A stretch of 64,000 nt of DNA from Nitrospira sp. KM1 (GTDB lineage Bacteria; Nitrospirota; Nitrospiria; Nitrospirales; Nitrospiraceae): positions 3,968,001 through 4,032,000 of the forward strand of contig NZ_AP022671.1 in assembly GCF_011405515.1 (NCBI RefSeq), written 5' to 3'. Positions 7,111 through 14,425 of this stretch are shown here, in pieces (the stretch's first letter is position 1; each line of letters opens with the position of its first letter). The notes under the pieces are model-generated. The model was not told the DNA's origin. It saw only the letters and a list, made by a program, of their open reading frames with translations, and made no database searches. The translations under genes and the position numbers were made by a program.

Positions 7111-8283
7111 ATGACTCTCTTATGGACATACAGCATCCGCAACGTGTGGGTTCGCAGCAGCACCACCGTCTTGGCCATCGCCGGATTGGCCCTGGTCAGT
7201 CTGGTCCTTCTGGCTGTCCTCATGATGGGAAATGGATTGGACCATGCGCTGATTGAAAGCGGTTCGGAGGACGATGTCCTGCTCATGCGAAAAGGCGCCA
7301 CGACGGAAATCGCGAGTGGGATCTACCGCGACCAGGCCCACATCGTGCGCACGCTTCCCGGCATCGCGAAGACTCCTGCTGGACAACCGCTTGCCATCCC
7401 CGAACTGGTCGTCCTGGTTAGTCTTGCCAAACACGGTGCGGATACTCCCGCGAACGTCACCGTCCGAGGAACCCAACCGGAAGCATTCACCCTACGCCCT
7501 CAAGTCAGGCTCACACAGGGGCGTCAATGGCAACCAGGGACGGTCGAGATCGTTGTCGGCGCCCACATTGCCACTCGATTCCTCCCGAACGGGATTGGGT
7601 CGCACCTACGAATCGGCAAACGGGAATGGCTCGTCGTCGGCATTCTCGACGCACAGGGTACCGCCTTCGATTCCGAAATTTGGGGGGATGTCGATCAATT
7701 GATGGCGGCCTATGGGCGTGACTCCTACTCTTCGCTCACGCTTCAACTGTCTGAACAAGCCGCGTTTCGGCAGATCGAGGAAGCTATAGCGGCCGACACG
7801 CGGCTGCTGCTGCAGGTGAAACGCGAACGCGATTACTATCGTGAAAAGTCGGTGACGATGGCCACGTTCATTCGCCTGATCGGCCTGACCGTCACCTTCG
7901 TCTTTTCGCTGGGGGCGATTTTGGGAGGTGCAATGACGATGTACGGCGCGGTCGCTTCCCGCATCGGAGAAATCGGCATGCTCCGCACCCTGGGATTTAC
8001 CCGCCGCACCATCCTCGCTGCGTTTCTTTTCGAATCCGTCCTTCTCGGCACCGTAGCCGGAGTGCTCGCCATCGGAAGCGGCACGGCATTGCAATTCATC
8101 ACGCTCTCCACCATGAACTGGAGTACGTTCTCCGAACTAGCCTTTCGGCTGACGTTGACGCCTGCCTCCGCCCTCCTCACCATGTGCTTTGCAATCGCCA
8201 TCAGCCTGCTGGGGGGACTGCCTCCGGCATGTCGGGCCGCCAAGATCACGATTACCTCCGCGCTGCGCGCTCAGGGCCGGTGA
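7111..8283 (+). CDS. Second ABC transporter permease, FtsX/MacB-like
   Basis: 390 residues. ATG at 7111 lies 11 bases after the previous stop. The layout matches its neighbour: first helix (VLAIAGLALVSLVLLAVLMM), periplasmic domain, then the FtsX block with the signature VASRIGEIGMLRTLGFTRRT followed by two more helices. Sequence similarity to the first permease is confined to these family features, so they are old paralogues rather than a recent duplication. Together with the ATPase this gives a 1:1 heterodimeric transporter. Confidence 0.85.
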   Translation: MTLLWTYSIRNVWVRSSTTVLAIAGLALVSLVLLAVLMMGNGLDHALIESGSEDDVLLMRKGATTEIASGIYRDQAHIVRTLPGIAKTPAGQPLAIPELVVLVSLAKHGADTPANVTVRGTQPEAFTLRPQVRLTQGRQWQPGTVEIVVGAHIATRFLPNGIGSHLRIGKREWLVVGILDAQGTAFDSEIWGDVDQLMAAYGRDSYSSLTLQLSEQAAFRQIEEAIAADTRLLLQVKRERDYYREKSVTMATFIRLIGLTVTFVFSLGAILGGAMTMYGAVASRIGEIGMLRTLGFTRRTILAAFLFESVLLGTVAGVLAIGSGTALQFITLSTMNWSTFSELAFRLTLTPASALLTMCFAIAISLLGGLPPACRAAKITITSALRAQGR

Positions 8284-8948
8284 GCGCCGACTCCTAAGAT
8301 CGTTCCCCTCGTCGGCCATCCGGAAACAAAACAAATCGATCGGGTGCACGAACATATACAGGATCGTTCAATGACAGGTATATGATTTTGAGAAGGCATA
8401 TCAATATAGATTCGGTCAAGCGCAGTCCCGTGATCCGGAACACACTTCGCGCTTTACCGCATGGCAAGTTCGACGGTGTATCGAACGAATGACCACACAA
8501 TTCATGATCAACGATGTGGCACATGAGGGGCGAGTCATGAACGCGGACAGGCGGTTGAACCTTCGAGTCGTTTCAGAGCTGATATTTATTTTGACGAAAT
8601 ATTTACCTTCCGAAGTCCGGATGCTGCCTGGTGCGTTGCGGCTGTGTTACTCGCTCCCGCGGCTCCGGAAGCGGTCCTCCGCCTTGAGGCCGAGAGGGTC
8701 CCGGTGAGAGGCGTCATGTGCGAAATACGCGCGGCTTTTACCATGTTATGGGCTGTCCGGTTTGACGCGCAGCGTATAGCCTCGCAGGCACCCAATGAAA
8801 CGTCACCTGTTGTCGCGCGCACCGGGCAAGTCGACTATCACAGATCACAGGCCGTAGATACCCTCTCCGGTATCGCCCACGATCTGCCGACGAAACATGC
8901 CGATCCGGTCAACTGGTCGTCGCAACAGGTCCAGCGACACGGATAAAG
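8284..8948 (+). other. Intergenic region upstream of tonB, with one Fur-like site
   Basis: I see no confident gene. One open frame (GTG at 8644 to 8946) ends just before the tonB start and has an Ala/Val-rich beginning, but no recognised domain; it may be a small unknown protein or leader. At 8377-8391 the sequence TATGATTTTGAGAAG resembles one half of a Fur operator. I looked for a cobalamin riboswitch, which would fit a TonB/CbiX locus, and did not find its conserved blocks. Confidence 0.35.
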
Positions 8949-10019
8949 GTGATCGTGAATATCGCGGGCGTACCATCACATCGTTTCCCTCTCAGAGCAT
9001 GGACCATTTCGTTCTGCATTCATGCTGTAGCCATGGTCTGCGCCATCGTGCTCCTCCGCGACTTACACGCGCATGTCAAACCTCCTCCGCTCCCCCTCGA
9101 CTTTCTCTTGGTCGAATCGGAGCCGTCTTCTCCCTCCACGTCGGGGCAGGCATCCGAAAACGAATCCCCTGACTCTGAACTGGCCGAACCGGAGTTTTCT
9201 TCTCAACTCGCACAGAACAATGCGGCTGAGCAGCCGCTAGACACTCTCATGCCGGCCGTCCAACCGCTCGACGCCAATCCGATAGCCGCGGACCCGCCAC
9301 AGGAGATCGCCCGGCCGATGACGAGATCCCGAACAGCTGAGATGCCTAAACCGGTGATGCCATCTCAGCCACGCACGGAACCAGATCGCGAAGGTATTTA
9401 CCCGACGGTCTCGACACCGATTGATACGCAGAGTCCGCCGCCTCCCTATCAAACCGTGCAAGAGCAGACCGTTACCGACACCACCGACGAGCTTACCGGC
9501 GATACGCCGGCGAATCCCTCGCCACCCACACTCGAAACTGCAAGCTCCGATCAGGCGGCGACAGAGCAACAGGCTTCTCCAATTCCTCCTCCGTCGACAC
9601 AATCCAGCGCCCATGCGTCCGATTCAAGCAGTCTTTCGCAAAACGAGGCAGCCGAATCCCTGAATGCACAGAGTGCTACCGCCGCCGGCAATCAACAGTC
9701 AGCTATGACACGAACCTCTTCGTCGCGATCGGACTATAGCTGGCTGACCGCTACGCTGCGACGGCGTGTCGAAAGTCTGAAAACCTATCCGCATCTAGCC
9801 CGCGTGCAGGGTTGGGGGGGGCGCGTGGTCGTCCGAGCCACGATCAAGGACGATGGCAGCTTGCTGGATGCACGGGTGGTCGAAAGTTCCGGATACGAAA
9901 TCCTCGATAACGAAGCGATCCAATTGATGCACCGAGCCTTCCCGATTCACCTGCAGCGCGACATCGGGAAGCCCCAAGTGGCGGTGATGGTGCCCATTCA
10001 GTATCGATCCGAACGCTGA
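8949..10019 (+). CDS. tonB: Energy transducer TonB
   Basis: 356 residues from a GTG start. A short cytoplasmic N-terminus precedes one membrane helix (TISFCIHAVAMVCAIVLL, about 19-36). Then follows a very long periplasmic linker (about 40-255) rich in Pro, Ser, Glu and Gln, and a C-terminal TonB domain containing YPHLARVQGWGGRVVVRATI and ARVVESSGYEILDNEAIQLM. TonB carries proton-motive energy from ExbB/ExbD to outer-membrane receptors. The linker is longer than usual (TonB is often 240-270 residues), which may suit a thick or crowded periplasm. No exbB/exbD gene is in the window. The dedicated receptor is probably the one at 14422-16866. Confidence 0.9.
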   Translation: MIVNIAGVPSHRFPLRAWTISFCIHAVAMVCAIVLLRDLHAHVKPPPLPLDFLLVESEPSSPSTSGQASENESPDSELAEPEFSSQLAQNNAAEQPLDTLMPAVQPLDANPIAADPPQEIARPMTRSRTAEMPKPVMPSQPRTEPDREGIYPTVSTPIDTQSPPPPYQTVQEQTVTDTTDELTGDTPANPSPPTLETASSDQAATEQQASPIPPPSTQSSAHASDSSSLSQNEAAESLNAQSATAAGNQQSAMTRTSSSRSDYSWLTATLRRRVESLKTYPHLARVQGWGGRVVVRATIKDDGSLLDARVVESSGYEILDNEAIQLMHRAFPIHLQRDIGKPQVAVMVPIQYRSER

Positions 10020-10036
10020 CGAAAGGAAGGTACCTC

Positions 10037-11719
10037 ATGATGCTTCTAGGCTTGCTGTTCACACCGCTGGTGTTCTTTGCCGGCTGGGTTCCAACTGCCG
10101 TTGCAGCGCCGGCAAAGGTCGGATTTATCGTGGTCGCGCCCGACCGCGGCTTTCTTGGAAATCAGGAAGTCCGATCGCTCGTGGAAGAATTCAAGCAATC
10201 ATATCCGGCTGCGCTCGGATTAGTCGGGCGAGAGTACACCGGAGTAGAGGGTGAATATGCCGTCTACCTGACCAGAGCGGTTCAGGAGCTGAAGCAGGCC
10301 GGCGCCACCGAGATCATAGCGATCCCTTTGTTTCTCTCCGAGGCCGATCCGCTCCTTAACCGTGTCAAGCCCTTGATGCCCGTCTATGCTGGTGGCCTTC
10401 CCATACGGTGGGCTCCGGCCATGGGGCAGGACTACCTCATCGGTCAGATTATCCTGGATCGAGTCGATGCCCTGAGCGAGCATCCCGAGTCGGAGCGGTT
10501 GATTCTCGTCGGAACCGGCGCGACAGATGACGCCAACGACAAAGCATTGAAAGCCGATTTGGACAAGCTCCTGGCATATGTCAAGCGCTATAAAAATTTT
10601 CGAGAGGCGGAAACGGTCGTGTATTACGACCGTGAAGCGCCGAACGCAGAACACAAAAACAAGGACATCAAAGATCATATGTTCGCCCAGATGGCCAAGC
10701 ACGGGCGGACCCTCCTTGTTCCTGCCTTTATCGGACCCAAATTCGATCATTCCATGTCGCTCACCACGTGGCTCGATGCCCAGTTCAAGAACACGCATGT
10801 CGTCTATAAGCCGGTTGAATTGCTGCCACATCCGAATGCGCTGTTGTGGCTGAAGAAAACTGCGAACAAGGAAACTCCGGCGGCGGCAAACAAGATCGGG
10901 GTCGTCATCATGCCGCACGGGTCCACGCAGCCATGGAATGACGCGGTCGAAGCAACGATCAAACCGCTCATGTCCAAATATCCCATCGAAATGGCGTATG
11001 GCATGGCCGACCCGCAGATTATTCAGGAAGCCGTCTCACGGCTGGAACAGCGCGGTATGACGCGCATCGTATTCGTCCGGATGTATGCCCTGGATCACCA
11101 CATGAAATCGCTCACGGACTACATTCTCGGCCTCAGCCACCATCCCCAGTCGGGCGGCCACGGCGGGCACGATCACCACGCCGCCCCTCCGCATCAAGTG
11201 AGAACCGCGGCGCTCTTCTCCACCTTCGGCGGATATGAGCAGAACCCGGACATCGCTCTCATCCTCCACAAACGAATCGCCGAGGTGAGCACAGACCCCG
11301 CTAAGGAAACCGTGTTGCTCGTGGCGCACGGCGAGGGCACCGACGAAGGTAACGACAAATGGCTCGCCGTGATGAATCAGAACATCGAACGCCTGCGACA
11401 GGATCCTCATTGCGCACAACTCAGGGCCGTCAAAGCATTGACCGTCCGTGAGGACTGGCCCAAACAACGGGAGAAAGCGGTCGCTGAAGTACGCGCAGTG
11501 ATCGAAGAAGCCGGCAAACAGGGGCGGGTCCTCGTCATTGCCAACCGGCTCTACGGATCCGGTCCCTATAAGAAGATGCTCAACGGGTTGACCTACGAAA
11601 TCAACGAGAAGGGACTAGTCGATCCCATCATGACCCGCTGGCTGGAGGACGGTCTGACACGCGTGACGGCTGAATTGACCCATTCCAAGAATGAACAATC
11701 CGCCTCTGCGCAGCCCTAG
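10037..11719 (+). CDS. Exported four-module CbiX-like chelatase protein
   Basis: 560 residues with a signal peptide (cleavage near AVA-AP, residue 24). Four CbiX-like modules can be traced: A (about 27-118), B (155-270), C (287-365) and D (424-535). C and D keep chelatase-type histidines (PHGS at 293-296, HH at 354-355, AHGEGTDEGND at 430-440). In A and B the same places read APDRG and VGTGATDDAND, with no histidine. A His-rich spacer (about 368-386, HHPQSGGHGGHDHH) separates C and D and should bind metal. CbiX enzymes insert cobalt into sirohydrochlorin in the cytoplasm; this protein should act in the periplasm, so its role is more likely metal or tetrapyrrole handling. The ribosome-binding site GGAAGG supports the start. 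It lies 17 bp after tonB. Confidence 0.8.
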   Translation: MMLLGLLFTPLVFFAGWVPTAVAAPAKVGFIVVAPDRGFLGNQEVRSLVEEFKQSYPAALGLVGREYTGVEGEYAVYLTRAVQELKQAGATEIIAIPLFLSEADPLLNRVKPLMPVYAGGLPIRWAPAMGQDYLIGQIILDRVDALSEHPESERLILVGTGATDDANDKALKADLDKLLAYVKRYKNFREAETVVYYDREAPNAEHKNKDIKDHMFAQMAKHGRTLLVPAFIGPKFDHSMSLTTWLDAQFKNTHVVYKPVELLPHPNALLWLKKTANKETPAAANKIGVVIMPHGSTQPWNDAVEATIKPLMSKYPIEMAYGMADPQIIQEAVSRLEQRGMTRIVFVRMYALDHHMKSLTDYILGLSHHPQSGGHGGHDHHAAPPHQVRTAALFSTFGGYEQNPDIALILHKRIAEVSTDPAKETVLLVAHGEGTDEGNDKWLAVMNQNIERLRQDPHCAQLRAVKALTVREDWPKQREKAVAEVRAVIEEAGKQGRVLVIANRLYGSGPYKKMLNGLTYEINEKGLVDPIMTRWLEDGLTRVTAELTHSKNEQSASAQP

Positions 11720-11786
11720 ACGTCATTACTCATGCCGTATCGAAGTTCGCAGGCATGACCGCTGTAAGCGAAGGAAGACACTTGTC

Positions 11787-12164
11787 ATGTTACCAGTAAG
11801 CGCAGTGCTGTTCGCGAAGGATCACCGTATTGTCGCCGAGTTCTACACTCGAGTCCTTGACGCGTCTGTAGCGAATCAAGATGCCTGCCACACACATCTG
11901 AACTGCGCGGGCTTCAGCGTGGTGATTCATCAGATACCCGCCGAGACGGCCACTTTGATGGCAATCGCCGCTCCTCCGCACCGGAGAGAGTCCGGTGCCA
12001 TACGTCTGAACTTCGCGGTTCGGAATATTGCAGAGCGTCGGAACGTCGCGAGGCAGCTCGGCGGACAGATCGATGAGCGTCCACCGTCGTGGGCTGGAGA
12101 GGATTCAACATTCTTCCTCGGTTATGACCCGGAAGGAAACGTCATTGGATGTAATGCCTGCTGA
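11787..12164 (+). CDS. VOC/glyoxalase-fold protein
   Basis: 125 residues starting MLPVSAVLFAKDHRIVAEFY, the first beta-alpha module of the vicinal-oxygen-chelate fold, and ending DSTFFLGYDPEGNVIGCN, the last strand pair with the typical DPEGN turn and a glutamate. Such proteins form dimers that hold a divalent metal; members include glyoxalase I, dioxygenases and antibiotic-binding proteins. Only part of the usual metal-ligand set is visible (H at HTHL, E in PEGN). The substrate cannot be assigned. An earlier in-frame start (11691) would overlap the chelatase gene; 11787 matches the domain boundary. Confidence 0.75.
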   Translation: MLPVSAVLFAKDHRIVAEFYTRVLDASVANQDACHTHLNCAGFSVVIHQIPAETATLMAIAAPPHRRESGAIRLNFAVRNIAERRNVARQLGGQIDERPPSWAGEDSTFFLGYDPEGNVIGCNAC

Positions 12165-12337
12165 CAGATGGCTCATAAGCCACCGTACACACGTGACTGA
12201 CCCTTCCTCGCTCAACTCTGCGGAATGAGCGGAGATATGTACGGATGTCGGCGAGGGCAAATGGGGGGCTGCCGGAATACGACTGGCCGTATTGGTCATC
12301 AATATTGTTCGAGGCACGCAAGGGATAAAAACAACAT

Positions 12338-12556
12338 ATGTCGGCACGCGTAGATAACACAGACGTCAAGGCGCGCCTCTTTGCGCTCTACGACGAGCTC
12401 ATTACACATGACGGGTACGCGGAGATGCGGGTGGAGATCCGTCTCCTCAAGCGCGGACAGAAGGAGATCATCATTCATTGTGGCAAACAGTATCGCTTCG
12501 TGGTCGACTGCCCTGGCGTTCCGGAGGCAGCAATAAATGAGGAAACGATGGTCTAG
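12338..12556 (+). CDS. Small hypothetical protein (72 aa)
   Basis: A 72-residue cytoplasmic protein with no signal peptide or membrane segment. It begins MSARVDNTDVKARLFALYDE, and the middle (MRVEIRLLKRGQKEIIIHCG, then KQYRFVVDC) predicts a mixed alpha/beta fold with several strands. I do not recognise the family. Codon use resembles neighbouring genes and the frame is the only plausible one here. The ribosome-binding site is weak. It stands alone between the VOC gene and the duplicated PEP-CTERM genes. Confidence 0.5.
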   Translation: MSARVDNTDVKARLFALYDELITHDGYAEMRVEIRLLKRGQKEIIIHCGKQYRFVVDCPGVPEAAINEETMV

Positions 12557-12581
12557 CAAGCCCGCATGTTCGTGACGTACA

Positions 12582-12852
12582 GGCAGGCGGTGCGGGACCG
12601 CTGCTTGATGCATTGAATAGATACCGGCTTTCTCCGGCCTCTTTGGGTGAGGCGGTGCGGGCTAACCCAGTGAAAGGGGTATTTGCAATGAATCGTATGA
12701 AGTCAACATTTACAGGCTGCATGCTCGGCCTGGGGCTCGTGCTGACCGCCGGCCAATCGGCGTATGCCGCGGCGGGCGTGTGGGACAATACCTTCACACC
12801 ATCGAGCTGGACGCGGCAAAGTACGCCCGGCAGTCTGTACGCCGAGTGGAAC
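12582..12852 (+). repeat. Direct repeat, copy 1 (271 bp; leader and start of PEP-CTERM gene)
   Basis: These 271 bp match 13545-13815 with only two differences (at 12637 and 12843), at a fixed offset of 963 bp. The repeat covers the whole 5' leader and the first 55 codons of the PEP-CTERM gene, then identity drops abruptly. The leader contains small stems such as CCGGctttctCCGG and GCCTCtttgggtGAGGC. Confidence 0.95.
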
Positions 12853-13407
12853 ACATTTGGTCCGCAGACACCTGCTCCTCTTCCGGCCCTCACCAATCCT
12901 GATGTCGCCAATTTCGGCGGCGGCTCCTACAGCCTGCTGGAAACAACCGGTGCCGGGAGCATCTTCAGCAGCGGCAACATCAGCAGGAGTGGGGCTTCCG
13001 GCCCCGGGACGGCGTTCGAATGGACCGTCGGCAATGTGGCCGGTGGACCGCGTGACGTCTATATGCGCATCGGATCGCTGGGCGCCTTCGACACCACGCT
13101 CAATCAAAGTTTTACCAACTTCACACTGAATGGCGTAACCGGCACCTATCAGGAGCTGTTCAACGGACCCGCCACGGGCGGCGCGGGTAGCAGGGAAGTG
13201 GAAGCGCTTATTTCCTGGCTGAACGTCCCGGACGCCTCCTCGTTTCTGTTGACGTGGAATGCCATCGGCGTCAATGCGAGCTTGGACCAACTCTCTCTCG
13301 ACGTGGGTCCATTGGCTCCAGTGCCATTGCCCGCAGCAGTCTACTTGATGGCATCGGGACTTATGGGGATCGCAGCGATGGCTCGGCGTCAACAGCGAGC
13401 CGTCTGA
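12688..13407 (+). CDS. VPLPA-CTERM sorted exported protein, copy 1
   Basis: 239 residues from ATG 12688. Signal peptide (cleavage near AYA-AA), a beta-rich mature domain starting GVWDNTFTPSSWTRQSTPGS, and a C-terminal sorting signal VPLPAAVYLMASGLMGIAAM followed by ARRQQR. This is the VPLPA type of exosortase substrate, to be cleaved and fixed to the outer surface or exopolysaccharide. The first 55 codons and the leader are almost identical to the next gene, while the rest is clearly related but diverged. It lies directly upstream of the TonB-dependent receptor in the same direction. Function unknown; a surface protein that helps capture the receptor's substrate is possible. Confidence 0.85.
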   Translation: MNRMKSTFTGCMLGLGLVLTAGQSAYAAAGVWDNTFTPSSWTRQSTPGSLYAEWNTFGPQTPAPLPALTNPDVANFGGGSYSLLETTGAGSIFSSGNISRSGASGPGTAFEWTVGNVAGGPRDVYMRIGSLGAFDTTLNQSFTNFTLNGVTGTYQELFNGPATGGAGSREVEALISWLNVPDASSFLLTWNAIGVNASLDQLSLDVGPLAPVPLPAAVYLMASGLMGIAAMARRQQRAV

Positions 13408-13544
13408 AGTTCCAGGGACGAGCCTGCATCGGCGGCCTCCTCGCCACGAGGGACCATGCCGGAGTGCATATCTATCGGCTGCCCCGGCGTCCGGGGGGCA
13501 ATAGAGAAAGGAGGAACAGAAGGACTTGTTCACGAGAAACACAT

Positions 13545-13815
13545 GGCAGGCGGTGCGGGACCGCTGCTTGATGCATTGAATAGATACCGGCTTTCTCCGA
13601 CCTCTTTGGGTGAGGCGGTGCGGGCTAACCCAGTGAAAGGGGTATTTGCAATGAATCGTATGAAGTCAACATTTACAGGCTGCATGCTCGGCCTGGGGCT
13701 CGTGCTGACCGCCGGCCAATCGGCGTATGCCGCGGCGGGCGTGTGGGACAATACCTTCACACCATCGAGCTGGACGCGGCAAAGTACGCCCGGCAGTCTG
13801 TACGCTGAGTGGAAC
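13545..13815 (+). repeat. Direct repeat, copy 2 (271 bp)
   Basis: Second copy of the 12582-12852 repeat, 963 bp downstream, with two base differences. Unlike copy 1 it is preceded by a GAAAGGAGG-like sequence at 13505-13513, about 130 bp upstream of the start codon. Confidence 0.95.
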
Positions 13816-14373
13816 TCGTTCAGCAACGACGCGGGGACCGCGGCTAACATTGTCGCTACCAATCCTGACGTCGCCAACTTCGGCGGCGGCACCTACAACC
13901 TGTCGGAAAATGGTTCAGGTGGCACCGCGTTCATCGTCGGCGGCACGGCGGGCAATATCTACAGCTTTGCCGCGCCGACGGCGTTCGATTTCACCGTCGG
14001 TAATGTGGCCGGTGGACCGCGTGACGTCTATATGCGCATTGGATCGGTGGGCAACTTCGACACCACGCTCAATCGCAGTTTCACCAACTTCACACTGAAC
14101 GGCGTAGCCGGCACCTATCAGGAGCTGTTCAACCAGGCAGCCGGTGGTGCCATGGGTGGAAACGAGGTGGAGGCCGTGGTGTCCTGGCTGAACGTGGCTC
14201 CAGCATCATCGTTCCTGCTGAACTGGAACGCCATCGGTTCCAGTGTGAGCCTGGACCAGCTGTCCCTTGATGTGGGTCCGACTCCCGTGCCATTGCCCGC
14301 AGCAATCTACCTGATGGGTTCAGGACTGGTGGGAATAGCAGCGATGGCCCGGCGCAGGCTGCAAGGCGCCTAA
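13651..14373 (+). CDS. VPLPA-CTERM sorted exported protein, copy 2
   Basis: 240 residues from ATG 13651, a tandem paralogue of the gene before it. The signal peptide and first 30 mature residues are identical; the middle differs (for example an extra Gly-rich insert, FIVGGTAGNIYSF), and shared blocks return around VGNVAGGPRDVYMRIGS and FTNFTLNGV. It ends VPLPAAIYLMGSGLVGIAAM plus ARRR, the VPLPA sorting signal. The pattern of identical 5' end and diverged centre suggests duplication followed by gene conversion of the start region. Same inferred fate as copy 1: exported and surface-attached. Confidence 0.85.
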   Translation: MNRMKSTFTGCMLGLGLVLTAGQSAYAAAGVWDNTFTPSSWTRQSTPGSLYAEWNSFSNDAGTAANIVATNPDVANFGGGTYNLSENGSGGTAFIVGGTAGNIYSFAAPTAFDFTVGNVAGGPRDVYMRIGSVGNFDTTLNRSFTNFTLNGVAGTYQELFNQAAGGAMGGNEVEAVVSWLNVAPASSFLLNWNAIGSSVSLDQLSLDVGPTPVPLPAAIYLMGSGLVGIAAMARRRLQGA

Positions 14374-14396
14374 GATTCAAAGCGCAGTCCGCATTG

Positions 14397-14425
14397 GCAT
14401 GGCCCCCTGAAAAGGGCGGCCATGC
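14397..14425 (+). promoter_or_regulatory. Stable hairpin at the start of the TonB-dependent receptor gene
   Basis: GCATGGCC-CCCT pairs with AGGG-c-GGCCATGC around a GAAA loop, giving 12 bp with one bulge. It encloses the AAGGG ribosome-binding site and the first possible ATG (14422). No T-run follows, so it is not a standard terminator. It may limit translation of the receptor or act as an mRNA processing or stability element between the PEP-CTERM and receptor genes. Confidence 0.5.

Noticed and set aside
8644-8946. 100-codon frame ending just before tonB
   Set aside because: No recognised domain, no ribosome-binding site for the GTG start, and ordinary composition; kept only as a note in the intergenic entry.
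8284-8948. Possible cobalamin riboswitch upstream of tonB
   Set aside because: Expected from context, but the conserved B12-box blocks (GCCACTG and the CCCCGC region) are absent on both strands.
10220-10918. 232-codon minus-strand frame opposite the four-module CbiX gene
   Set aside because: Shadow frame; no ribosome-binding site, and the plus-strand frame has clear CbiX motifs throughout.
12557-12687. Repeated leader of the PEP-CTERM genes as a c-di-GMP or sigma-54 controlled element
   Set aside because: Neither the GEMM core motifs nor a proper -24/-12 pair is present; the duplication explains the conservation between the two copies.
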